Assembly: GCF_001570805.1 (NCBI RefSeq)
Contig: NZ_BCSJ01000015.1
Span: 310,001-374,000, forward strand
DNA from: Brevibacterium epidermidis NBRC 14811
Lineage (GTDB): Bacteria > Actinomycetota > Actinomycetes > Actinomycetales > Brevibacteriaceae
Direction of reading: 5' to 3'
Length of the DNA: 64,000 bases
Positions 57,565 through 64,000 of this stretch are shown in pieces. Positions within the stretch are counted from its first letter, which is position 1, and each line of letters opens with the position of its first letter. Below the pieces are notes generated by a model. It did not search any database. It was not told the DNA's origin and saw only the letters and a list, made by a program, of their open reading frames with translations. The translations under genes were made by a program, and so were the position numbers.

Positions 57565-58404
57565 ATGGACATCTGCGACGTCAATGGAGTGAGCCTCGGC
57601 GTCGACGAGTTCGGTGAGCCGGATGCGCCACTGGTCCTCTGCCTCGGCGCCCCGACGATGCTGTCCTGGCCCGATGCCCTGTGCGAGCAACTGGCAGCGC
57701 AGGGACGCCATGTTGTGCGCTGCGACCTCCGTGATGCCGGCGCCTCGAGTCATGGTGACCTCGAATCACCGGACTACACACTGCGGGACCTCGCCGCCGA
57801 TGCCGCCGCACTCGCTCGTGCCTTCGACGAGCGGCCCGCTCATTTGGCGGGAATCGGCATCAGCGGGATGATTGCGCAGGTCGCGGCTCTCGACCATCCG
57901 GACACGTTCTCGGCACTCACGCTCATCGGAACCCGACCGGTCGCTCCCGGGCCAGTCGACGATGACCTGCCGGATCATGATCAGGCCACGATGGAGCCGC
58001 TCTTCTCCCGTCCGCTGCCGGACTGGACGGATGTCGATTCGGCGGCCGACTTTATGGCCGAAGGCGCACGGATCCTCGGCAACGATGCTGACGAGGCCCG
58101 TGAAGTCGCAGCGCGAATCTGGCAGCGGACGCAGGACACGGATCCGGAGACTCACCTGGCCGATCAGCTCGGAATGGTGTTCTCCCGCCTCGACTGCCAG
58201 CCTCGGTGGAGGGAACGCCTGCCGCAGCTGAAGGTGCCGACGCTGGTCGTGCACGGACGCCTTGATCCATTCTTTCCCGTGGGCAATGGTGAAGCGATCG
58301 CCCGTGAGATTCCGGGGGCGCGGCTTCTTGTCCTCGAGAACGCCTCGACGGCCGTGCCGGCCGCAGACGTCCCCGAGGTCGTGACCGCGATGGTCGGGCT
58401 CTGA
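57565..58404 (+). CDS. Alpha/beta-hydrolase fold protein lacking catalytic Ser and His
   Basis: The 279-residue protein aligns along its length with the methylesterase-type alpha/beta-hydrolases (LCLGAPTMLSWPDAL, VRCDLRDAGASSH, then VVHGRLDPFFPVGNGEAIA). Where relatives have the nucleophile elbow G-x-S-x-G this one reads HLAGIGISGMIAQ, so Gly replaces the Ser and the only Ser is two residues later. Near the C-terminus, where GHAxP is expected, it reads ENASTAVPA, so the His is also missing. It may be an inactive or repurposed fold. ATG 57565 is preferred for its GGGCGAG; ATG 57487 is in frame. It is 160 nt after galK. Confidence 0.8.
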   Translation: MDICDVNGVSLGVDEFGEPDAPLVLCLGAPTMLSWPDALCEQLAAQGRHVVRCDLRDAGASSHGDLESPDYTLRDLAADAAALARAFDERPAHLAGIGISGMIAQVAALDHPDTFSALTLIGTRPVAPGPVDDDLPDHDQATMEPLFSRPLPDWTDVDSAADFMAEGARILGNDADEAREVAARIWQRTQDTDPETHLADQLGMVFSRLDCQPRWRERLPQLKVPTLVVHGRLDPFFPVGNGEAIAREIPGARLLVLENASTAVPAADVPEVVTAMVGL

Positions 58405-58429
58405 ACCGACCCCACGCAGACTCCGGGGA

Positions 58430-58723
58430 TCAGTTCGTGCCGGGGGCCGCCTCGGTGCCGGTGTCCGCATCGTCGTCGGGAGTCTCGATGATGCGGATCG
58501 GACGCAGCTTCGCCCAGATGAGGAAGACGGCTGCGGCGATGATGAGGCCGATCCCGGTCCACAGGTTCGCATCGATTCCGCCGGTGCGCTCCGCCTCATC
58601 GGGGGTGAAGCCGACGATCCCGGCGATCGTGAGGATGATGCCGAAGATCCCCAGCAGGACGCCGATGAAGTTGCGGATGTCGAAGGCGCCTGCGGTCTTC
58701 GTCAGTTCGTTTGCTTTGCTCAT
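58430..58723 (-). CDS. Small membrane protein of unknown function
   Basis: The 97-residue protein has two membrane segments (about residues 20-40 and 54-72) and an acidic C-terminal tail ending AAPGTN. AAGGAG is 11-16 nt upstream of ATG 58723; GTG starts at 58744 and 58732 are possible. It begins 17 nt after the symporter stop on the same strand and may be an accessory or companion of that transporter. I do not recognise a family. Confidence 0.7.
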   Translation of the reverse strand: MSKANELTKTAGAFDIRNFIGVLLGIFGIILTIAGIVGFTPDEAERTGGIDANLWTGIGLIIAAAVFLIWAKLRPIRIIETPDDDADTGTEAAPGTN

Positions 58724-58740
58724 GGTGTTCACTGGCTCCT

Positions 58741-60438
58741 TCACCCGAAGGTCACGTTGAGGATGATGACGAGGACCAAGGCGACTCCCGCGATGGGCAC
58801 CGGACGCTTCCAGACCGGGGGCTTCGGTTCGCCCAGATCCTCGAGGTCGGTCTTCGGAGTCTCCGAATAGACGAGCCCGCGCAGCTCATGCGCCGGCTTC
58901 GGCGCAGTCCTGAAGGTGACGATCACGGAGAGGATGATGTCGACGACGAACGCGGTGCTGGCGGCAAGGAATGCCGCACCCTGACCGGGCAGATCGAGCA
59001 CTCCGGTCTCGGCGAGGACGAACACGGCCACGGCGGAGAGCGTGCCGCCGACCAGGCCGACCCAACCTGCGGTCGCCGACATCCGCTTCCAGAACATACC
59101 GAGGATGAAAGTGGCGAACAGCGGTGCGTTGAAGAAGCCGAACAGCGTCTGCAGATAATCCATGAGGTTGGAGAAGTTGCCGGCGATGAGGGCAGTGAAG
59201 ATCGCGACGATGCAGGCGCCGATCGTGGCGTAGCGGCCGACCTTGAGGTAGTAGCCGTCCTCCCGGTCCTTGACCACGTACTGCTGCCACAGGTCATAGC
59301 TGAAGACCGTGTTGAACGCGGAGATGTTCGCGGCCATTCCCGCCATGAACGCGGCGAGCAGACCCGCGATCGCGATGCCCAGCAGACCGTTCGGCAGGAC
59401 CTCGCGCATGAGCAGCAGGAGCGCATCGTTATACGTCACGCCCGTCTGTTCGATCGCGGTCGCCTCGTCGACGGTGGACGCGATCTGCTTGAACTGCGTC
59501 ATCTGCGTCACGAGGACAGCGGAGATCATGCCGGGGATGATGACGATGAAGGGGATGAGCATCTTCGGGAAGGAGCCGAGGATGGGCGTCAGCCGCGCCG
59601 CATTGATTGACTTCGACGCCATGGCCCGCTGGACCTCGACGAAGTTTGTCGTCCAGTAACCGAAGGAGAGCACGAAGCCGAGCCCGAAGACGATGCCGAC
59701 GACCGAGAGCACCGGGTTGGAGAAGCCGGAGAGCTGTTCGCCCGGCCAGCTGCTCAGCTGCTCGGCGCCGAGCATTCCGTCGCTGCTCACTCGCTCCTTG
59801 AGGCCCTCCCAGCCGCCGACGCGATTGAGCCCGATGATCGTCAGCGGCAGGAGAGCTGCGACGATGACGAAGAACTGGAGCACCTCGTTGTAGATCGCCG
59901 CGGTGAGCCCGCCGAGCGTGATATAGGAGAGCACGATCACGGCAGCGACGACGAGGGCGATCCACAGCGGCCATCCGAGCAGACGATTGACGATCGTGCC
60001 CAGCAGGAACAGGTTGACGCCGGCGATGAGGATCTGCGCGATCGCGAACGACAACGCGTTGACCAGGTGGGCACCGGTGCCGAAGCGCTTGCGCATGAAC
60101 TCGGGCACGGATCTGACCTTCGAACCGTAGTAGAAGGGCATCATCACGACACCGAGGAACAGCATCGCGGGGACCGCGCCGATCCAGAAGTAGTGCATCG
60201 TCGGCATGCCGTACTGCGCGCCAGTGGCGGACATACCCATGATCTCCACGGCGCCGAGGTTGGCCGAGACGAACGCGAGAGCCGTGACCCAAGCCGGAAG
60301 GCTCCGTCCGGAGAGGAGGAACTCGATGCTCGAGGAGACGCCGCGTTTGGCGAACCACCCGATGCCGAGGACGAAGATGAAGTAGATCGCTATCAGCAGA
60401 TAGTCGATCCACTGTGCGTCCAAGCGGATTGCTTCCAA
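58741..60438 (-). CDS. Sodium:solute symporter family protein (SglT-like)
   Basis: The 565-residue protein has about fourteen hydrophobic segments and the SSS-family features GRSLPAWVTALAFVSANLGAVEIMGMSATGAQYGM and FVIVAALLPLTIIG, and a helix with GMAANISAFNTVFSYDLWQ. The sequence SANLGAVEIMG, seen in sugar carriers of the SGLT type, favours a sugar such as galactose. The DeoR regulator gene just upstream and galTK nearby support this. TTG 60438 with GGAGGAACC upstream is the most likely start; a TTG at 60471 is in frame. A TAAAGT -10 candidate lies at 60519-60524. Confidence 0.85.
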   Translation of the reverse strand: MEAIRLDAQWIDYLLIAIYFIFVLGIGWFAKRGVSSSIEFLLSGRSLPAWVTALAFVSANLGAVEIMGMSATGAQYGMPTMHYFWIGAVPAMLFLGVVMMPFYYGSKVRSVPEFMRKRFGTGAHLVNALSFAIAQILIAGVNLFLLGTIVNRLLGWPLWIALVVAAVIVLSYITLGGLTAAIYNEVLQFFVIVAALLPLTIIGLNRVGGWEGLKERVSSDGMLGAEQLSSWPGEQLSGFSNPVLSVVGIVFGLGFVLSFGYWTTNFVEVQRAMASKSINAARLTPILGSFPKMLIPFIVIIPGMISAVLVTQMTQFKQIASTVDEATAIEQTGVTYNDALLLLMREVLPNGLLGIAIAGLLAAFMAGMAANISAFNTVFSYDLWQQYVVKDREDGYYLKVGRYATIGACIVAIFTALIAGNFSNLMDYLQTLFGFFNAPLFATFILGMFWKRMSATAGWVGLVGGTLSAVAVFVLAETGVLDLPGQGAAFLAASTAFVVDIILSVIVTFRTAPKPAHELRGLVYSETPKTDLEDLGEPKPPVWKRPVPIAGVALVLVIILNVTFG

Positions 60439-60450
60439 GGTTCCTCCATA

Positions 60451-60487
60451 TGCGTCAGTGCATGTCTTCAAAGTGCGTCAGCGCATG
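60451..60487 (-). repeat. Direct repeat of 14 bp in the symporter leader
   Basis: TGCGTCAGYGCATG occurs at 60451-60464 and 60474-60487 (one mismatch), with a period of 23 bp, about two helical turns. It lies in the leader of the symporter mRNA and could be a regulator site. Confidence 0.5.
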
Positions 60488-60537
60488 GCTGCGTGTGGTG
60501 TGTGACACCCGAGTGGACACTTTAGAGGATTGTGAGC

Positions 60538-60556
60538 TTGATCGCTAGTGATCGAA
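60538..60556 (-). promoter_or_regulatory. Operator candidate upstream of the symporter gene
   Basis: TTGATCGCTAGTGATCGAA is a near-perfect palindrome centred on CTAG. It overlaps the expected -35 region of the symporter promoter (-10 TAAAGT at 60519-60524 on the minus strand). Its TGATCGAA half occurs again at the galT promoter. It is a likely DeoR site. Confidence 0.45.
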
Positions 60557-60565
60557 CCTGAACAG

Positions 60566-60585
60566 TTTTGATCGTTTGGTCAAAA
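60566..60585 (-). promoter_or_regulatory. Inverted repeat at the 3' end of the DeoR gene
   Basis: TTTTGATCGTTTGGTCAAAA has arms TTTTGA/TCAAAA and lies 3 nt after the DeoR stop codon. It could be a second operator or a short terminator of the regulator gene. Confidence 0.4.
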
Positions 60586-60587
60586 GG

Positions 60588-61346
60588 TCAGACGACTTCG
60601 ACCTCGACGCCGGCCTCGCGCAGGGCCGTGAGCTCGGTTTCGGAGCTCTTCGAATCGGTGATGAGCTGCTGGATCTGCTCGGTCGGAACGGTGAGCACCG
60701 ACGACCGGAGTCCGACCTTCGTGTGATCGACGAGCGCGGTGACGCGCCCCGCCCCAGCGGCCATCGCCCGGTCAGTATCGGCGACGGGGAACGCCGGAGT
60801 CGACAGACCGAAGTCCGCGGCCAAGCCGTTGCCGGAGAGGAAGACGGTATCGGCGCGCAGCCCGAGCAGCTGTGACACAGTGCCGCCGCCGACAAAGGCG
60901 CGAATGGAATGGCGCAGCAGACCGCCGACGACGATGACCTCATTGTCGGGGGAGGAAACCATAGCCTCGGCGACGAGCAGAGAATTCGTCACCACGCGCA
61001 GACCTGAGCGCGTGACGAGCTCCTTGGCCAACAGCTCGGTCGTCGTCCCGGGACCGAGCGCCACGACATCGCCGTTGCGCACCCGCGTCGCCGCTGCGCG
61101 AGCGATCGCCGTCTTCTCGGCCAGGGCCTGCTCGAGCTTCTCCGCATAGCTCGACTCCCGCGCGCTCGACGCGAGAACAGCACCGCCGTGGGTGCGGACG
61201 AGCCTGCCCTCCTCGGCGAGCTGATCGAGGTCGCGGCGGATGGTCACGGCCGAAGTGTCGAGCTTCTCCGATAGGGAAGTGATGGAGACGGCGCCGTCTC
61301 TCTCGATCGTGTCGACGATGATATTGCGTCTCTGGGCGGCGATCAT
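60588..61346 (-). CDS. DeoR-family transcriptional regulator
   Basis: The 252-residue protein has the DeoR layout: a winged helix-turn-helix at residues 5-55 (IIVDTIERDGAVSITSLSEKL, SAVTIRRDLDQLAEEGRLVRTHGG) and a C-terminal sugar-phosphate sensor domain with GPGTTTELLAKEL, VVTNSLLVAEAM and DHTKVGLRSS. It probably represses the downstream symporter operon and perhaps galTK, with a phosphorylated sugar as inducer. ATG 61346 has TACTAT 6 nt upstream and no ribosome binding site, so the mRNA is probably leaderless. Confidence 0.9.
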   Translation of the reverse strand: MIAAQRRNIIVDTIERDGAVSITSLSEKLDTSAVTIRRDLDQLAEEGRLVRTHGGAVLASSARESSYAEKLEQALAEKTAIARAAATRVRNGDVVALGPGTTTELLAKELVTRSGLRVVTNSLLVAEAMVSSPDNEVIVVGGLLRHSIRAFVGGGTVSQLLGLRADTVFLSGNGLAADFGLSTPAFPVADTDRAMAAGAGRVTALVDHTKVGLRSSVLTVPTEQIQQLITDSKSSETELTALREAGVEVEVV

Positions 61347-61352
61347 GGGGCC

Positions 61353-61358
61353 ATAGTA
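61353..61358 (-). promoter_or_regulatory. -10 element for the leaderless DeoR gene
   Basis: On the minus strand TACTAT is followed by 6 nt and ATG 61346. The -35 region falls inside the large palindrome at 61361-61404. Confidence 0.5.
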
Positions 61359-61360
61359 CA

Positions 61361-61404
61361 GACAGCGGGCCCGGGAGAGAGATCTCCCGGGCCCGCGGAC
61401 TGTC
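61361..61404 (-). terminator. Large GC-rich hairpin between the two regulator genes
   Basis: A perfect 14-bp stem (61365-61378 with 61383-61396) has loop GAGA and is flanked by an outer GACAG/CTGTC pair. It lies 43 nt after the IclR gene stop and overlaps the expected -35 of the DeoR promoter, so it may end the IclR transcript, act as an operator, or both. There is no T-run. Confidence 0.6.
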
Positions 61405-61446
61405 GCGAAGAGTTCAGCGGCGCTCGGCCGCGCACAAGTGCGTTGC

Positions 61447-62163
61447 TCAGCCGCGCACGAGTGCTTCGGTCAGCGCACGCGCAGCGTCGATGACCGACTT
61501 CGCGTGCAGGCGACCGGGCTGGCGAGTCAGCCGGTCGACGGGTCCGGAGATCGAGACGGCGGCGACCACACGATTGCTCGGCCCGCGCACGGGGGCCGAC
61601 ACCGAGGCGACGCCCCGCTCACGTTCGGCGATCGACTGCGCCCATCCTCGGCGACGGACACCGGAGAGCATGGTGGCGGAGAACCGGGCACCGCGCAGGC
61701 CCGTGTGCAGACGGTCCGGCTCCTCCCAGGCCAACAGCACCTGAGCGGCGGATCCGGCGCGCATCGACAGGGTCGCGCCGATCGGCACGGAGTCGCGCAG
61801 ACCAACCGGACGCTCGGCTGCGGCCACGCACAGACGCAGATCGCCCTGGCGGCGGAAGAGCTGAGCGGACTCGCCCGTCTGGTCGCGCAGCTGACCCAGA
61901 ACGGGGCCGGCCGCGGCCAGCAGGCGATCCTCGCCGGCAGCGGAGGACAGCTCGGCCAGACGCGGGCCGAGGACGAATCGTCCCTGCAGATCGCGACCGA
62001 CGATGCGGTGGAATTCGAGGGCAACAGCCAGGCGGTGGGCAGTGGGGCGTGCCAGTCCGGTCAGCGTCACCAATTCGGCGAGAGAGGCGGGTCCGGCCTC
62101 AAGTGCGGAGAGAACCATTGCGGCCTTGTCGATGACCCCGACGCCGCTACCATTGCTTGTCAT
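61447..62163 (-). CDS. IclR-family regulator, NdgR/LtbR type
   Basis: The 238-residue protein closely resembles the actinobacterial NdgR/LtbR regulators that lie divergent from leuCD. The N-terminal winged helix is [15 protein letters not shown] with [17 protein letters not shown], and the IclR effector domain contains [25 protein letters not shown] and [21 protein letters not shown]. Known homologues control leuCD, leuB and other amino acid genes in response to branched-chain supply. ATG 62163 is the start, since [15 protein letters not shown] matches homologues; the frame to 62241 is not used. Confidence 0.9.
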   Translation of the reverse strand: MTSNGSGVGVIDKAAMVLSALEAGPASLAELVTLTGLARPTAHRLAVALEFHRIVGRDLQGRFVLGPRLAELSSAAGEDRLLAAAGPVLGQLRDQTGESAQLFRRQGDLRLCVAAAERPVGLRDSVPIGATLSMRAGSAAQVLLAWEEPDRLHTGLRGARFSATMLSGVRRRGWAQSIAERERGVASVSAPVRGPSNRVVAAVSISGPVDRLTRQPGRLHAKSVIDAARALTEALVRG

Positions 62164-62338
62164 AGGCACTATTGTGCGCGTCTCAGTGGGCGAGATGCAA
62201 GTTCGCATTGCGATACGGGCGAGTAGATTTCGAATACGCACTCACTCCAGTGCTCACTCAGCAGTTCATCGACGTGCCGTACCGCGGCCCGTCAGGTCTA
62301 CATCGGGTGCAGAGATCCCTGCACCGGCGGGAGGAACC
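62164..62338. promoter_or_regulatory. Divergent regulator/leuC control region
   Basis: This 175-nt region should hold both promoters and the regulator site. GCAA-GTTCGCA-TTGC (around 62204-62218) is an inverted repeat suited to an IclR-type dimer, and TTCGAA lies near 62229. I see no leader peptide rich in leucine here. Confidence 0.4.
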
Positions 62339-63823
62339 ATGCCACGCACATTGGCCGAGAAGGTCTGGGCCGATCACGTCGTCTCACGAGGTGTTGACGG
62401 TGCGCCGGACCTTATCTACATCGACCTGCACCTCGTCCACGAGGTGACCAGCCCGCAGGCCTTCGACGGACTCCGACTCGCCGGGCGCCCCGTGCGCCGC
62501 CCCGACCTCACCATCGCCACCGAGGACCACAACACCCCGACCTGGGACATCGACAAGCCGATCGCCGAACCCACCTCGGCCACGCAGATCAACACCCTGC
62601 GCAAGAACGCTGAGGAATTCGGCATCCGCCTGCACAGCCTTGGCGACGCCGACCAGGGCATCGTCCACGTCGTGGGACCGCAGCTGGGCCTGACTCAGCC
62701 GGGCACCACCGTCGTCTGCGGCGACTCGCACACTTCCACTCACGGAGCCTTCGGAGCGCTCGCCTTCGGCATCGGCACCTCCGAGGTCGAACATGTGCTC
62801 GCCACGCAGACGCTGAGCCTCAAGCCCTTCAAGACGATGTCGATCACCGTCGACGGCGACCTGCCCGAAGGCTCGAGCGCGAAGGACATCATCCTCGCCA
62901 TCATTGCGAAGATCGGCACCGGCGGGGGACAGGGCTACGTCCTCGAATACCGCGGTTCGGCCATCCGTCAGCTGTCGATGGAAGCCCGGATGACGATCTG
63001 CAACATGTCGATCGAAGCCGGCGCCCGCGCCGGAATGGTCGCCCCCGATGAGACGACCTTCGAATACGTCAAAGGCCGCCCGCACGCCCCCGAAGGTGCT
63101 GACTGGGACGCCGCCGTCGAATACTGGAAGACCCTCTACACCGACGAAGGCGCGGAATTCGACGCCGAGGTCGTCCTCAAGGCCGAAGACATCGAACCCT
63201 TCGTCACCTGGGGCACGAACCCCGGCCAGGGCCTGCCGCTGTCGGCCTCCGTGCCCAGCCCCGACGACTTCACCGACGAGAACGACAAGGCCTCCGCAGC
63301 CAACGCACTGGCCTATATGGGCCTGACGCCGGGCACCCCGCTGCGCGAGATCGAAGTCGACACCGTCTTCCTCGGCTCGTGCACGAACTCCCGGATCGAA
63401 GACCTCCGGGCCGCCGCCGAGGTGGTCCGCGGACGCAAGAAGGCCGACAACGTCCGCTTCATGGTCGTCCCCGGCTCCGCGAAGGTCCGCCTCCAGGCCG
63501 AAGAAGAGGGCCTCGACGTCATCTTCAAGGACTTCGGCGGCGAATGGCGCTTCGCCGGCTGCTCGATGTGCCTGGGCATGAACCCCGACCAGCTGGCAGA
63601 GGGCGAACGCTGCGCCTCGACCTCGAACCGCAACTTCGAAGGCCGTCAGGGCAAGGGCGGACGCACCCACCTCGTGTCCCCGCTCGTCGCCGCGGCAACC
63701 GCAGTGCGCGGAACCCTGTCCTCACCGGGCGACGTCGCCGACCTGCCGCGGGACGCCGAACCCGTGGAATGGGCCGACAACCGCCTGTCCCTCAACCTGA
63801 CACCCGTCTCGGCGAACGACTGA
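62339..63823 (+). CDS. leuC: 3-isopropylmalate dehydratase large subunit
   Basis: This aconitase-family subunit isomerises 2-isopropylmalate to 3-isopropylmalate in leucine synthesis. It has 494 residues. The iron-sulfur cysteines lie in [13 protein letters not shown] and [12 protein letters not shown], and [29 protein letters not shown] is the characteristic family block. ATG 62339 follows CGGGAGGAACC; an open frame upstream to 62003 belongs to the opposite-strand regulator. It is followed after 16 nt by leuD. Confidence 0.97.
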   Translation: MPRTLAEKVWADHVVSRGVDGAPDLIYIDLHLVHEVTSPQAFDGLRLAGRPVRRPDLTIATEDHNTPTWDIDKPIAEPTSATQINTLRKNAEEFGIRLHSLGDADQGIVHVVGPQLGLTQPGTTVVCGDSHTSTHGAFGALAFGIGTSEVEHVLATQTLSLKPFKTMSITVDGDLPEGSSAKDIILAIIAKIGTGGGQGYVLEYRGSAIRQLSMEARMTICNMSIEAGARAGMVAPDETTFEYVKGRPHAPEGADWDAAVEYWKTLYTDEGAEFDAEVVLKAEDIEPFVTWGTNPGQGLPLSASVPSPDDFTDENDKASAANALAYMGLTPGTPLREIEVDTVFLGSCTNSRIEDLRAAAEVVRGRKKADNVRFMVVPGSAKVRLQAEEEGLDVIFKDFGGEWRFAGCSMCLGMNPDQLAEGERCASTSNRNFEGRQGKGGRTHLVSPLVAAATAVRGTLSSPGDVADLPRDAEPVEWADNRLSLNLTPVSAND

Positions 63824-63839
63824 AGAAGGAGGACGAGCC

Positions 63840-64000
63840 ATGGAAGCTTTCACCACCCACACCGGCATCGGCGTTCCTCTGCGCCGATCCAATATCGACA
63901 CCGATCAGATCATCCCCGCGAAGTTCCTCAAGCGCGTCACCCGCACCGGCTTCGAGGACGCCCTGTTCTACCGCTGGCGGACCAACGACGACTTCGTTCT
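63840..64000 (+). CDS. leuD: 3-isopropylmalate dehydratase small subunit, 3'-truncated by the window edge
   Basis: The first 53 codons are visible: [19 protein letters not shown], then [24 protein letters not shown], the normal N-terminus of LeuD. AAGAAGGAGGACGAGCC precedes the ATG. It forms the swivel domain of the dehydratase together with LeuC. The gene continues past the end of the window. Confidence 0.96.
   Translation, partial: MEAFTTHTGIGVPLRRSNIDTDQIIPAKFLKRVTRTGFEDALFYRWRTNDDFV

Overview
The window is GC-rich, densely packed chromosomal DNA from a high-GC actinobacterium. A Brevibacterium-like member of the Micrococcales is my best guess; this is inferred from gene content, not from a marker gene. 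The supporting signs are an ilvB leader peptide of corynebacterial type, an NdgR/LtbR-type IclR regulator divergent from leuCD, an Eis-family acetyltransferase, ThyX, a DUF222/HNH protein, many leaderless genes (TANNNT, then 6-7 nt, then ATG/GTG), and a GluRS beside tRNA-Gln and tRNA-Glu. I see no phage, insertion sequence, CRISPR array or obvious genomic island. Most of the window is housekeeping and nutrient-uptake genes.

Layout. 1-7.8 kb: the 3' part of ilvD, then a peptide ABC transporter operon (two permeases, a fused double ATPase, a lipoprotein binding protein) behind a roughly 200-nt leader with a possible small uORF. 7.8-16.8 kb: a PH-like membrane protein, a 2-hydroxyacid dehydrogenase, benzoylformate decarboxylase, an aldo/keto reductase, a split PTS (EIIC divergent from EIIB and EIIA), a lipoprotein, apt and a PCMT-like methyltransferase. 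16.8-20.4 kb: a heterodimeric ABC exporter. 20.4-24.4 kb: ilvB-ilvN-ilvC behind a leader peptide and attenuator. 24.5-34.4 kb: an Eis-like acetyltransferase, serA, a PAP2 phosphatase coupled to a CitE-like lyase, leuB, ilvE, an unknown membrane protein and an MFS transporter.

34.5-51.8 kb: an HNH/DUF222 protein, a GNAT, an S9 peptidase, a lipoate ligase, an S51 peptidase, thyX, a maltokinase-cap-like protein, a HIT protein, a zinc alcohol dehydrogenase, a conserved protein usually labelled 3-methyladenine glycosylase, hrpB, a FAH-family hydrolase, gltX and an S33 peptidase. 52.0-52.2 kb: tRNA-Gln and tRNA-Glu. 52.2-61.4 kb: a small hydrolase, a DUF4282 protein, then a galactose block (galM divergent from galTK, a sodium:solute symporter and a DeoR regulator) that also contains an alpha/beta-hydrolase fold protein lacking its catalytic Ser and His. 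61.4-64 kb: an IclR regulator divergent from leuC and leuD (leuD is cut by the window end).

Branched-chain amino acid synthesis is the main theme: ilvD, ilvB, ilvN, ilvC, leuB, ilvE, leuC and leuD all lie here, in five separate transcription units. They carry two visible control systems, attenuation at ilvB and an IclR regulator at leuCD. No complete new system was found. The most useful leads are a repeated 12-mer in intergenic DNA, the catalytically degenerate hydrolase beside galK, the asymmetric ABC exporter, the reversed domain order of the lipoate ligase and the likely shared galactose operator.
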